The notes: generated by a model not told the origin, from the letters alone. Positions 1 through 11,764 are shown, counted from the first letter of the stretch. The stretch: 17,531 nucleotides of DNA from Monosiga brevicollis MX1 (GCF_000002865.3 NW_001865077.1:239154-256684); one strand, 5' to 3'. Translations and numbers: made by a program.

Positions 1-3000
1 AGCTCGGTGTGCATGTCTGCCAGCTGCTCGATCTGCTTCTGATGGTGCATCATCAACTCCTCCACGGATGCATAGCCCTCGAAATCATCGCCAGCACCGA
101 AATCTATTTCAAAGCACCAAGCCAAAACCTCTTGAGTGACAACATTGACCTGTCCAGCGAGATACGAGCGTTTAGCTCGTTCGTCGTACCCGGTTCCTCC
201 GTGGCCAACAACTGCTCTTTGAGCTGAAGAACGTCAGAGGTCAAGGCAAGCAACAGGGTGTGAGCACCACCCGTTGCCAGATCGGAGAAATGGACCACGA
301 GAAGAGGGCAAGAGAGACGCTTTTGTCCACCTGGTGATTCTCAAGGGCAAGCGCCCGAAGCTTTTCTTTGAGAAGATTGTTTTCCTTTGACAGTGACTGT
401 ACGTTGCGTACGTTTTCTTCGGTGCTCTCCTGCAGAAGCGGTCATTGATGGTCGTGTCAAAATTCACGTGCACGGGCGGAAGCCCTGGCGTGCGCTTCAA
501 ATCCTTACCCGAAACGATTGCACAGCCTCCTGGTGGGCCGCTGTCGTTGTCTGGAGCGTCGCTTGGAGTTTGCGCTTGGAGTCTGAGATGGTGGCTAGCT
601 CTGATTGCAAACGCGAGCACTCCGCCTTGACGTCCTAGCGTACAAGATGATGGACTTTTGTGAGCCAACGACGACATTCTCGATGCCAATCGCGTTGCAG
701 CGTGTTTCGGTGACCAGACAAACTTCATAGAGCCGCTGCACGCTGGCCAGGTCAGCATCGACGTCTTCACCAGCAGGTGCAGCGCTTGACAGCACTGCTT
801 CTGTCTGTTCCACCTGCTCATCCGGTGACCGCACGCCATCCGTGTCGCTGGATGGCCCAACACCTGCAGCCGGCACGTCGGTCGGATCTTCGGCGGCCTC
901 AGGCACAGGCTGTCCGCCTCCTTGTACGCTGGAGGTCTCGGATGCAGGCTCCGTCGCCTCCAACACGGGGGTGCTAATTTCACTGAGATTCGGAGCTGAA
1001 GGGAAGCTTGAACGTGTGGCGCTCAAGGTACGCTGCCGCGATGCGAGCCAGAGTGAGCTTTTTGGCTGCGATCATGCAATGTGCCCGCAAGTGGTAATAA
1101 GCGCAATGTAATATTTTGGCCAAGTTCTCACCTCTACGTGAGCGCTGAGTTCCTCGGCCGTCATGTTAGCAAAATCAACCTCCTCATCGCTGTCTCGCTG
1201 GCCTTCCTCGATGCTGCCCATAAAATCGGCGCTCTCTGCGGGACTGTATCGAGGAAACGAAGGAAAATCAGTCTACATTCAATGGCAAACACGAGATGGA
1301 AACAAGTTGGCGCAAGCGTCATACCGAGCCACAGTGCTACTAAAGTCATTCATGCTTGGGGCAGCTGCGGCAATGGATGACTGTGTGGCACGCCAGCAGT
1401 GAATGGCTGACGTGATGCATGCAGATCCATATGAAGGCGTGCAAGAGCAGTCAACTCACAAAGGTTGAAGGAGCATCTGATGCGGGCGCCGTATCCGAGC
1501 CATCAGCGTTCTCTTCTGAGATGGAGGGGCGCTTTTTGACTTTTTTCTTCTTGCTACGCTTTTTGGTTTTAACTACAGACCGGTAATGATGGTGCAAATG
1601 AAGAATAAGGAAGAACAAGAGGGTGTACAAAAGGCAGGAAGCAAGTCGCGCGTCTCGGTGGCAAGTCAAGAGTAACGCACGAATTGTCATGTCATGATTC
1701 ACGACAGTCACCGAGTGTTCGCGGACAAAATCATCTTCGCCGTTGTTGCCTTCATCTAAACCATCGGCATCGGGGATCCCAGTGCTAGCAGGGACAGGGC
1801 TGATGGTCGTTGCAAGTCCATTGGAGGCCGCGGCAGCGCCCGATCCCACGGAAGCACTGCGAGTTACGTAACGGGGTGCATTGATTTCACTGGTATCCAC
1901 CTCAAGAGCAAAGTGCGTAGATTCCAGTCCTACGCGGAAAACATGTCGATCGTGGGGGGTGGGGGCGTAAGGGGAATGCGTGCAAGAGTTTGAGCCGTTG
2001 GGTGTGAAGCGGAATGGAAAAGGGTGCTTCAATGCACCTTGGAAGAGCATGGCAAAGACATGGGCCCGCTCATGATCCAGCAAGAGCGCATAGTCATCGT
2101 AGTATTGCCTGCGACAGCGCAAAGGTTGGAAGGAAAGGGCATCAGTTCCACCAGTGCTGTGGGATGCTGGCTGGGGAAGCCATTGCGGAGACGCTAAGGA
2201 AAACTGCGCACGAACCGAACAATGCTTTGATGTTTTTCTATCCGCTCGAAAAAGGACTGGAGCAGTTGTTCATTGAGGGCTGTGCGCAGCCAGGCGCGAC
2301 CTAGTCATGGTGTGGGGGTAGGAGGAGCAGACGTTATGGCGCACACACGACTTGCGCGCGGAAGATGCCTTGGGCATCAGAGTGAAGCTTCATAGCGATT
2401 ACCTCGACCACTGTCGGTAGTGATATTTTTGAGACAAGTGTAGTGCACGACATCAGCCGACTCGAGAAGCTCGCGAACCATTGGCCAAAAGGCTATTCGT
2501 GAGGTTGACAAGGAGGGAAAGCAGGAAGGGTCAGAGCCGGAGCCGATCAAAGTGGATGAAATCATCCATGCGCGCACCCAACTGGGCATCCCTCTTGGGT
2601 GCGCGCATGGATGAGGCAAATGACGGGTCTTGGGGTACGCACAAACTTCCGCCTGACGGCGGCGCGCGCTTTTGAGGCCGTGGACAAAGGCGGATTCCAA
2701 CTGGGCAATTAGCGTGGCCACGCTGTACCAATGCAAAGTTGAGATGAGGGACTAGCGTGTAAGCAAGAGGGTTTGAAGAAAGCACACGCACCGGGCGTCC
2801 GCACTGGTGGCGAGGCCGACTTGGCTGGTGAAATGCAGCTGCACCTGCACGGAGGGATAGGGGTATGACCGTCAAGGTAACCCACAGCGTGATTTCGAGC
2901 CCGAGGAGAGGTACAAGGCGGACTATAGGGGCGATGAGTTGAGCGAAGAGCGTACGGCTTTGATGGCGTCCTTGACACGTCGAACAATGGCCTCGCGCTC

Positions 3001-3195
3001 ATCCTCTGTCTCGGCCACAGATGGGGCGGGGACTACAGCCAAAGCGGGAGATTGGGAGGCTGAGATCGAAACGACACAAGCATATTGAAACAAGGTTGTC
3101 GAAGAGGCCGCACCCGTGTCATTGGCTGCTGCACCGCTAAAGCTGGCGAAAGAAGCCTGCGGTGGGGGTTTGCATGGGATGGTGTGAGGCAACAT
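1..3195 (-). CDS. SNX29: SNX29-like RUN-domain and coiled-coil protein, 5' part (3' end beyond the left edge)
   Basis: Endosomal sorting-nexin-type protein. Exons in transcription order: 3195-2956, 2844-2792, 2722-2643, 2492-2403, 2300-2216, 2108-2038, 1929-1681, 1572-1460, 1272-1132, 1065-724, 634-509, 429-331, 223-190, 103-1; every join is GT-AG and keeps phase, giving about 608 residues so far. Residues about 70-225 form a RUN domain: the joined exons read ESAFVHGLK, SFWPMV, GRGRAWLRTALNE and YYDDYALLLDHERAHVF, hallmark blocks of that family. A lysine-rich stretch (KKRSKKKK), an acidic/serine linker and coiled-coil segments (LSKENNLLKEKL, LALENHQLKEQL, QKQIEQLADMHTEL) follow in the same order as in animal SNX29. 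SNX29 would end with a PX domain; that part lies outside, so its presence is inferred. The start at 3195 is the first ATG of the open first exon. The 1573-1680 and 1273-1459 introns are the least certain. Confidence 0.8.
2562..2614. repeat. Perfect 19-base inverted repeat inside an SNX29-like intron
   Basis: Arms 2562-2580 and 2596-2614 are exact reverse complements, separated by a 15-base loop. They lie wholly within the intron 2493-2642. The arm core is CATGCGCGCACCCA. The pre-mRNA would fold into a strong GC-rich hairpin. Function is unknown. Confidence 0.9.
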
Positions 3196-3216
3196 GGTCA
3201 GCAAGAGCGAGGGCTA

Positions 3217-3260
3217 CCGCTGTTGTTGTTGTAGTGGTGGTTGTTGTTGATGTTGATTTT
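3217..3260. repeat. Imperfect GTT/CAA triplet repeat
   Basis: On the plus strand this reads as GTT/GGT/GAT triplets. On the minus strand, the sense strand of the SNX29-like gene, it is a CAA/CCA-rich run ending about 20 bases before the proposed ATG at 3195. It is probably 5' untranslated leader. Confidence 0.75.
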
Positions 3261-3812
3261 CAAGGAGCAGCCGGGCACGCGCCCAACCTTGATCACGTCC
3301 ATGGCCAAGCGATCCACGATTGCCTGAGCCAGCCAATCCTATTCAGCTCAATCTGTTGGGGCGGGGCAAGAGTGAGCGAGGATATACGATCACGCGTGAG
3401 TGATCAAAACAAAGCCCGGAGCACGAGGTGCTGCGCGCCGATCCACGATCGTCAGCGTGTAGGAGCCCAAGCCAAGGCTTTGAACGCAGTCCCACCCCAC
3501 TTTGATACAGTCACGGCTTGAAGACCCAATGCAACCGGGGGGTACCTGGCGTGGGAACTGTGCATACGCGGGGGGACCGTCACGGCCAACGCACCTCCTG
3601 CCCGATCAAGTGTGTAGTGGAGCCGAAAAAAAAAACCACTCGGTCCCTAAATGGTGCATCCCCGTGTGATTAGCATCAAGCGGCGTGGCGCGACACACAC
3701 CCGTCCCACATCCCAGCGCGTCACTACCCGCGATCAATGCCCCTCGCCCCGTCAACACAAGCATAGTGAACTCGGATGCGCGTGATCCGTCGCGCTGCCA
3801 TTTGCGCCATTG

Positions 3813-3816
<4 letters not shown>

Positions 3817-3868
<52 letters not shown>
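3817..3868. repeat. CT dinucleotide microsatellite
   Basis: An uninterrupted CT run of 26 units in the divergent intergenic region. It has the same orientation (CT on plus) as the other tracts in the window. Confidence 0.97.
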
Positions 3869-3871
<3 letters not shown>

Positions 3872-3968
3872 CTCTTTAAAATAAAATATCCTGTTTTAGT
3901 AAACTTGTGGCAGATGCTTAAAAAGGCTTAAAAGTTTAATTTCGAGAGGGACAAGGGGTGGTGGTTCT

Positions 3969-4112
<144 letters not shown>

Positions 4113-4143
4113 GCATTTCACACTGCTCCCGACTGCAGTGCTG

Positions 4144-4145
<2 letters not shown>

Positions 4146-4180
<35 letters not shown>
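4146..4180. repeat. GT dinucleotide microsatellite
   Basis: Seventeen GT units plus one base, close downstream of the long CT tract and upstream of the DUF3754 gene. Alternating purine-pyrimidine DNA of this type can adopt Z-form; no role is shown here. Confidence 0.97.
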
Positions 4181-4182
<2 letters not shown>

Positions 4183-4484
4183 CCACTGTCGTCTCCGTTC
4201 TGTCGGCTGTCTCGGCTGGCTGTCTGGTCAGTGGGTAGTGGTGCTGGTGTGAGCTTGGCCTTGGTTGTAAGGGGGTTGGATTCTGGTTTCGGGGATCGAG
4301 CATTTGTCAGTGGCAAGAGCAAGAGGTGCTTTTGAGAGCGCACACACCGGTTGGTATAATCTGGCTCGCATCGACAGTACGGCACCAGTCTCGGGCTCTG
4401 CACCTGGCCACGCGCTTTTGCCTCGCTGCCGCCTCACTGGGCTTGGATTTTGGCGGGCTTTGCTCCCGGGCTTTTTAGGGCACG

Positions 4485-7400
4485 ATGTCCACCAAAACGG
4501 TCGGCACCATTATCGATCTGGACCGGAGCCATTTCATTCCCGTTTCCCTTGACACCATCAAGCGAGCGCTGTTGCGCCACCTCGAGAATGATCTTCTCAC
4601 AGACGGTGACAGTATCGATGGCGGTCGTGATGCCCGCCATGCCAACCGTCAAACCAGCCGAGACCCCCAGGTCCTGGAACTCGTGGCCAAGGAAAAGATG
4701 CGCTTCATCGACTTTTGCCGCCGGTCAGTCCCCGAATACACCCGCCTCTCCCGCCCCGCTTGCCATCATTCCTTCCCCAATTCTCCACTCTCGTCGGCAA
4801 AAAAGGCTCAACAAATTGACATGTGCTTGCACCAACACACAGTCTAGAAGGTCTCTATCGATGCCGCCTTGCTGGCCAAATGCAACGCCTGACCGACAGT
4901 TTCCAGCTCCTCGTCCCGGGCGCCCCCGACTCCAGCCTTGAGCTGGATCAACCCAACATCGAGCATGAAGAAGACATGCTGCTCAAAAAGTCAGCAAGCC
5001 CCCCTCTCGCTCCTCCTCCGCCCCCTTTCACATGCATGCATACATTGACCTCGACTTGTCCTCTGGCTGGTGTGTGTTTATTTTTTATTTATTTTTTTTT
5101 CCCCCTTAGCCTCCATGAAGCCATGCGCTCCTCCAACTTTCGCATGCTGTCCCAACGTGACCTGGATGATGCCTTGGGCTCTGGTGCGTCTCCCTCCAAT
5201 CTTGCCGCTTGGTTAACCCGCAATGAGTTATTCACGCAGATTTGGCCCCATCCTGAACAGAGCACACTCTCGGCCTTGAAATGGAAATTGATCCACACCA
5301 ACTCGACAGTGGCTTTCTCGACCGCTTCATCAATCAAATGGTGAGCCACATCGAGTGGCCACATTGGGTCGCCCATGCTCATGCCACGGCCCCTGGCTCC
5401 TTGGCTCTACAACGCCTGACTCAACCGGCCTCTACATCGGCCCACCACTCACTGCACGTGTGACTCACACCTCATTAGGATCGCCACGAAGCCGAGACAA
5501 TGGCCGTCATCAACCGCAACGTCCTCATCTATCACCGCGGTGTTGGTGTGGATATTGCCCGTGGCTACTTTTGGATGGAAAAGGTCTGGCCCTTTGCACC
5601 CCCTCATGTCCTGAGACAGCGGCTGACAGTCCCGACCCCAAACTCATCGCATCATCCCACTGCACGCCATCACAGCTGGATTTTCTTCTCAGCAACGCGT
5701 TCAAGTTCCTCGCCAGCTTGATCGGCTTTGTCTTCAGCCTTTTTTTCTTTTGGAAGTGGTCCTCCACGTTTCGAACCGTGTTTAGGTACACTACCCGCCC
5801 AGCCCTGGCCGCGCTTCCCGCCTGCCCAGTTCCAAAGCGACCTTTCTCACGCTAACCCCTCGCTGACCGTGCAATTTCTCCTGAATGTATCCACCTCGGC
5901 TGGCTCTGTTTGCCGTCTCAGGAGTACCAGTACTGCCAGTGGGAAGGTTGATCTGACTGATCCTGACAGTGATGATACCAGCAATCAAAGGGTTCGCCGG
6001 TACGTTCCTGCGCTTCGTCCCAAGACACGGCACCCTCGTGCGCCCTGAAGGTTCCTTGCTCCAGCTGACCCACAACACTATGTTCTCCGTCGTTTTTCAT
6101 ATCGAGTAGCTGCAGCCTCAAGGATTACATGCAAGCGTCCTTCTTGACTTTCTTCTTTGCCAAGTGCGCACTCTGATCTCTAGCCACCTGCTGTGTTATC
6201 TGTATGGCTGCCCCTCTCACGCGACCGATACACGCCTTAGGCTGGAGCTGCGTGAACCCACGTTTGAGGATGTGATTTTGGTGTATCGCACCCAGGACGC
6301 GTTGTCCAAAACGGTGCGCTCTTGTAAACTCTTTTCCAACATCTCCTAAAAAGTTGGAACACGTCTCCTCAGGGACAGGCATAATGCTCAACACCCGATA
6401 CATCCCTGCAGAAACCGGGCGTCCCTCCTCCCATTACCGTGCGGTCCTTCCGCAAGATCCCTCGTGCCGACTTTGAGGTATGCCCATGGCTTCAAAAGGC
6501 TGGCAGTATTTTTTTGCAATGACCAAAGCGTTGTGGCAATTTGCCTAACCCCTATCCTTCTCCTCGTCTTTGCCTTTCCTCTCAACAATGCTTGTTCTGT
6601 CTGCCCTATTTACTTCGTTGCTGCGCTCGACCAGATTGTACTGCCGGCCGTACGGCCAAAGCGTCGTAGTACCGACGTCTTCAAGATTCTCATGGCCCTG
6701 GGCATAGCCATCTTTACCATCGTTCTCAAGGTGGGTAGACAACGGCGCCTTGCTACAGATCCGGCGCTGGCCTTTGCGCCACCCATTGCCTTGTTGTCAC
6801 TCATCCTTTTCTCAACCCCACACCGCAGTTTGTTCAAATTGTGGAGGATGAGCTGGATGAGAATCATACAAAGTGGGAAGACGAGCCCTTTGAGCAAAAG
6901 CTGCGCGACGTCCTGCCGGTCCTGGCAGCCGTGGGCACCTACGGCGCCAAGCTAATGGTACAATATCAGTATGTCAATAATGCGCACAAAGTCACGCAAC
7001 GCTGATGTACAGGCGCTGACGGCCGCGATGTCTCTATCGCATCACCTCCGTGCCACAGAGCTCAAACCAAGAATTACCTCAACGTTATGACCAAGTACCT
7101 GTATGAAAAGGCCGGTGACACCAACGACGGCGTGCGCGCCAGCTTGCTCGATGCTGTGCTCAACCAGGAACTCAAGGAATCTATCGTTGCCTATTATTTC
7201 CTGTGGCGTCACCGCGATGCTCTGGTACGCCGCACTGGCTTGCACGAGGCTGGCACAGAGTTGCTCTCATCTGTCTTGGTACTGTTTTTAGCATGTGGAG
7301 GAGCTGGACCGAGTCGCGGAAGCTTTCCTTAAGGAGCTCGATGCCAACACTGACTTTGAGGTTTGACAGCGCCCCCAAAGCGACCGCCACCCTCGCAGCG

Positions 7401-7784
7401 TGTATTTGCTCAATGGGGTCGTGATCGCTCGCGATGCTTGTTCCCAGGTACTGGATGCGATTGACAAATTGGAGTTTGACAAGTTGATTGACAGCTCGCC
7501 GACTGATAAGCTCAAGTTTCGAGCCAAAACGATAAGTACGTTGTATTGGGTAACATGACCCCGCATAAACCTCGCGTTGTCGTGCGCCAATGCCTTGCTG
7601 ATGCTTTGTATTTTTGTATGGCTGGCCTCTCTTCTCCTTTCGTTCCTTTTTTTTTTTTTTAGGTCGCGCAATTACCACCATTGAGAACAAGTGGCGTGAC
7701 TTTTTCGAAGATCCCGACACTGAATGTCCTTATTGTCCTTATATGGACCACGAGCTGAATGGCGGCAAGGAAAGGGCTGCCTGA
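4485..7784 (+). CDS. DUF3754 family (TMEM143-like) membrane protein, complete, 16 exons
   Basis: Membrane protein of unassigned biochemical function; TMEM143, the animal member, is mitochondrial. Exons: 4485-4723, 4843-4989, 5110-5183, 5261-5340, 5479-5583, 5676-5785, 5922-5999, 6116-6163, 6241-6313, 6412-6477, 6635-6730, 6829-6968, 7059-7224, 7292-7360, 7448-7535, 7663-7784. They sum to 1701 bases, or 566 residues plus TGA. Family blocks in order: FIPVSLDTIKRALL near the N-terminus, FIDFCRRLEGLY, ALGS then LEMEIDPHQLD, NRNVLIYHRGVGVDIARGYF, EPTFEDVILVYR (about 300), ITVRSFRKIPRADFE, then two membrane segments (about 352-372 and 401-417) and a conserved C-terminal part ending TTIENKWRDFF. A further hydrophobic stretch lies at about 224-241. 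All sixteen joins preserve phase without a stop. Domain identity is firm; subcellular location is inferred from the family. Confidence 0.88.
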
Positions 7785-8043
7785 TTGTTGCAATGGTCCA
7801 TGAGCGTTTACTATCTTCAATCTGACCCACATCTCGAGATGGGCGGCAGCTCTGATGCAAAATTTGCCTTTAATTGATTCCCTGCTGAATAATAAGCTCC
7901 ATCTTTTCTTGAACTTGATCAAGCGGATCCAGCAACACGAACGCACAGCGTCTGAGCAGATGGGTAGATCGGGCGAGGGCGCAAGCCCTTTGGACTCAGT
8001 GGGGACTACTAGGGCTTTTTGAGGCCCTGGCGGGTGAATCGGC
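7785..8043. other. Convergent 3' intergenic region
   Basis: 259 bases between the stop codons of the DUF3754 gene (plus) and the TMTC gene (minus), so it must hold both 3' untranslated regions and polyadenylation sites. I see no canonical AATAAA on either strand; AATAAT near 7888 is a weak candidate for the plus gene. No microsatellite or additional gene is visible. Confidence 0.6.
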
Positions 8044-11000
8044 TCACACACCCTCTAGAGCCTGCAGATTACGCCGTGCCGTTGCATGTGTGGGGTCGGC
8101 ATAAAGGGCTTGCCGAAAAGCCTCGCGAGCTGCCACGACATCTTGGCCTTGCTGATACGCGAGCACCCCCAAGTTCACATAGGCTTTGGCACGGTACAAG
8201 TTTTGGTCCTCGGGCAAGTCTGCCGACGCATCCGGCGGCGGAGTGGCCACAGCCTGGCGAAAGACCTGATAAGGATACGACAATGTTGTGAGACGTGCGA
8301 CCACCCGTGCGCATCGCAAGACATTGGACGCAAGAGGCAAATGCGCGCGTGAGTCACATGAAACCCGGGGAAACCTGAAATCAAACCTGCTCTGCTTCTG
8401 CGCCTCGACCTGCGTCCATCAAAAGCACGCCTGCCTCAAACGGCCATCGAGCTATCGTGGCTTTGCGAGATGCCAGATCCAGCAAGGCTGCAGCAAGGAG
8501 TGTTCCCACAACAGCGCGTGACAATATGGTGATGCACACGTCAGGGCCTCGCACAAGCTATCAGGTCACACCTGTAACAGCCTTATCCAGCTGCCCGAGT
8601 CGATTGAGAGTGAGGGCATAGTTGAGCACATATGTCTCGTTGTGTTTGATTTGCACCGCCTGCTCAAAGGCGGTTAGGGCTTGAGAAAGCTGCTCCGACT
8701 GCGTGGCAAGCACGCCCAATGTATTGGCAGCGTCGGCTCGTAACTCGAGATTCTACGAAAACGCTTGTGAGCTGGTCGTCATTGATCAAGTGCAACGACG
8801 AGGAATGACTCTGTTTATCAATTACAATTTGACACACCGCATTCTCGTCCTTCATGACGCGGGACAGTAGGGGCATGGCCAATCCGAGCTCCTGGCGCTG
8901 TGCGTAGGCCGCCGCCTGCTCGTAGAGATCTAGAGCTGACTCCGTGGGCTGTACACTCAACAAGGTGGAGACGCTGGTCAGGCTGTTACTCAGACGCACG
9001 CCTTCATTGTAGCACAACGTACCTGCACCGGCAGCGTAGCAGACCGCGGGTTTTTGATCGGGGCTAGCGAGTCGTTATCGTGCCGCTGAGCGTCTGGACC
9101 CGCTATGGGTGTCGATTTCACAGTATGCGTCTGCGTTTAGGCCGTCAACCAGAGTGCGTGAGTATTCCCGTCTCACCACTTGAAATACCCATCATCTACC
9201 TTGAACGTGCAAAAGCCAGGAAAAAAAAACGCACAGGCTGAGCTTGTTGTGCTGAGGCGCGCTGGGCTGCTTGAAGAAAGCGCTCAGCGTGTGGTGGGCT
9301 AACACGCGCGGCAGTTTGATAGGCGGTAACGGCCTCCGCGAATTCTCCCAAATCCTCGTGACACAACGCTTTAGCATGCCAGACAACCATCTGCAAATGT
9401 GGTTCGTCTGGGGCGGTTGATGGGCTCAAATTAGAGCCGAGACTCAGTGGGGCAATCATGAAACAACTTGGCAGGCACAAACCGACCGACCAGCAGAGCG
9501 AATGGCTTGTTCAATGTGATGCAGGGCTCGTCGGCTATCACGCAGCTCCTCGCGATACAACTTGCCAAGATTCAGGTGGCCATGAAAGTAGTGGGGATTT
9601 GCCTCGAGACCTCGCAGATAGGCTGATTGACAAGAAGGGCAGAGCTGAGCACAAGAGCAACCAGGAGCCAATGTGCGGTACGTTGTTTGAAATATACTGC
9701 AGTCTCACCTTGACGGGCTTCCTCGACGCGGCTCGCGCGCTGCAGTGCAAGCCCGTACGAGACGTGGGCCACAAAATTGTGTGGACATTGCTTTGAAAAG
9801 AATCATTTCCAGGTAAGCCGAGGAGAACATGACGAGTGAGGCTTGGGCGGAAAGGTGACAATAAGGGCCAGCACGGCAGAAAAAAAAAGTCACACACCGT
9901 GGTCGACGCTTGCCATAGCCGGAGCTCATTGCCCCAATCACCATCACGCTCGACGAGAATTGGAACGTACGCGCCCACAAGTAAAGCGGTTAAGAGAAGC
10001 AGAAGCGGGAACCGCCTGGAGGATCGCAGCCATTGGGTGCTCCAGCAGAGCATGGTGGCCAGGAGCATGCAGAACCCAATGGACGGGGTGTAGGTGACGC
10101 GCTCGGCGACGGTAAAGCCGACGTAGAAAAAGAGGTTACTGGCAGGCAGAAACGGCAACACAAGCCAGGCCAGGGCCAGGGCCCACAACCGTGCCCAAGG
10201 CGAGCTGGGCGTGCGATGCTACACAAAGCGCCAAGATGAGAGGAGGTGCGCAGGGCAAGGTTTGGGGGATGCGCATTGGACAGTCTCTCGTCCAGTACTA
10301 GGCTTGTAAGACATGAACAAACCTCGAGAAAGAGGGCAAGGAGGACAATGCCCGCCAGGAGGCTCACGAGGGCGGCAGCAAGGAAGGCCGATGCTGAGAA
10401 CCAGGATTCAACGAGATGCAACTCACTGCGCCAGTCTGGGCAGAAGCGATCGGGCCAAACCAGGAGGCGCAAGTGAAAGGCATTCAGGTAGGTCAGGGAC
10501 AACGTGTGCTGGCTGAAGGAGCGTGCGTCGAGTAGGATGTTGGTATTGCCATGCCAGTCAGGTGATGTGCCCTGGGCCTGGAGTCGAGCCCAGAGAAAGA
10601 TGAGGCCCCCCGCGAGATAAATGGCGCACCGCTGGAGGGCGGGATCATTGGGCAGAGTCGGCTGCGAGGACAGGCGAGGGCGGTTCACGGGCCGGGAACG
10701 CTCCTTGGTGCTGGCAGTGGAAGGCCTCGCCATCCAGACGAGAGCACTAAACTTGTGAGCCCATTGCCAGGCGTGGTTGGACTGAAGCAGAAGTTCGTAA
10801 GCCACATAGATGGCGGTAGCCATGATTCCGGTTTCCTTGCACAGCGCTGCCAAGAGGGCGCAGAGCGTGGCCACGACGGCATGGCGCCTGTGTGCCGATT
10901 GACGTGGCTTGGCTGGAGCAGCTGATTTCTGCGTGGGTGGGGCTGACCAAGCCGTGACGGATAAATAGGCCAGGCCCATGAGCTGGCAGGTGAGAGCGAG

Positions 11001-11644
11001 CAGCTCGGCGCGATTGGTGATGTTGCTGACGGCCTCGGTGTGCATGGGATGAGTGGCAAAGAGGAGGGCTACCATCAGGGCCCAAGTGTGAGCTGCAACG
11101 GGCTCAAAGCCCAGGCGTTGGGCGAGCTGACAGGCAAGCCAGGCGAGTAGAAAGGTATTGAGAGCGTGCAGGGCCATGTTATGGGCGTGCATGAACCAGG
11201 GCTCGAGCCCAAAGAGAGCGACCTCAAGGGCAAACGAGGCCGAAGTCAGGGGCCGCCAGGATTTGTGACTGAGGGGATCAACCAGTGGCCGCCCCCAATA
11301 GTCGGCCAACCAAAACTCTTTCGAACCCATGGTTGCCAACCCTTGATTGACATGCGGGTTGTTGACGATACATGGTAGATCTGCAACGGTCGGGGGTGGA
11401 GAAGGAGGGGGTGGCGTTTGAGTAGGCAAGACATCCACTCGCACTCCCACGCATCAGCCAAAGACTATGACATACCATCATACACAAAGGGACCGGACAG
11501 GCTATCGCGAAAGAGGCCAGCCGCCACCGCCGCCACCACAAGCATCCAGCTCCACCCCCCCACCACCCCCATCATGAACACTCTCTGTGCGTACTGAGCC
11601 ACAAAGAGCAAAAAAGCAAGCAGGCAAGCAAAGAGAACAACCAT
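8044..11644 (-). CDS. TMTC: TMTC family protein: ER O-mannosyltransferase with transmembrane segments and TPR repeats
   Basis: TMTC proteins are ER membrane enzymes that O-mannosylate cadherin-type domains. Exons in transcription order: 11644-11476, 11380-10323, 10218-9898, 9790-9709, 9622-9491, 9407-9231, 9022-8838, 8752-8572, 8487-8387, 8265-8044; they total 2628 bases, 875 residues. The first exon gives a hydrophobic segment and joins to FVYDDLPCIVNN, the acidic DD luminal motif. The 1058-base second exon carries SHKSWRPLT, the HPMHTEAVSNITNRAELL block, LCKETGI and the DUF1736 region (HLRLLVWPDRFCPDW). Exon 3 reads PFLPASNLFFYVGFTVAERV, nearly as in animal TMTC3. From about residue 517 to the end are TPR-type helices (HGHLNLGKLYREEL, YVNLGVLAYQQGQDVVAAREAF). 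The start is the first ATG downstream of the GA tract; nearby downstream ATGs are possible. The exon 6 to 7 splice uses an unusual GTTTTTTTTT donor and is the least certain join. Confidence 0.9.
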
Positions 11645-11710
11645 TCCAGCGCTCGAAAACAGTGAAATGTGCGATTTTGAGCGAAGAAAAAAAGGCGAGT
11701 GTGTGTGTGT

Positions 11711-11764
<54 letters not shown>

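Noticed and set aside
234-983. A 249-residue open frame on the minus strand
   Set aside because: It crosses several exon-intron borders of the SNX29-like gene in the wrong frame. The joined exon model gives family-specific sequence, which this frame does not.
1347-1380. A separate gene starting at the ATG at 1353 (minus)
   Set aside because: A short MNDFSST-type start with a possible donor is present. However, splicing across 1273-1459 gives one continuous SNX29-like frame with matching phases, which is simpler. An alternative internal start cannot be excluded.
3388-3405. A small palindrome (GATCAC, six-base loop, GTGATC)
   Set aside because: Six-base arms are common by chance in 17 kb, and nothing nearby supports a role.
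7659-8051. An antisense gene over the convergent DUF3754/TMTC 3' ends
   Set aside because: The frames here match no family I recognise and overlap the well-supported last DUF3754 exon.
9990-11450. Treating the long minus-strand frame as a complete single-exon gene
   Set aside because: Its last part (after VLLALFLE) leaves the TMTC pattern. A GT-AG intron at 10219-10322 restores the conserved PFLPASNLFF block, so it is two exons plus an intron, preceded by another exon.
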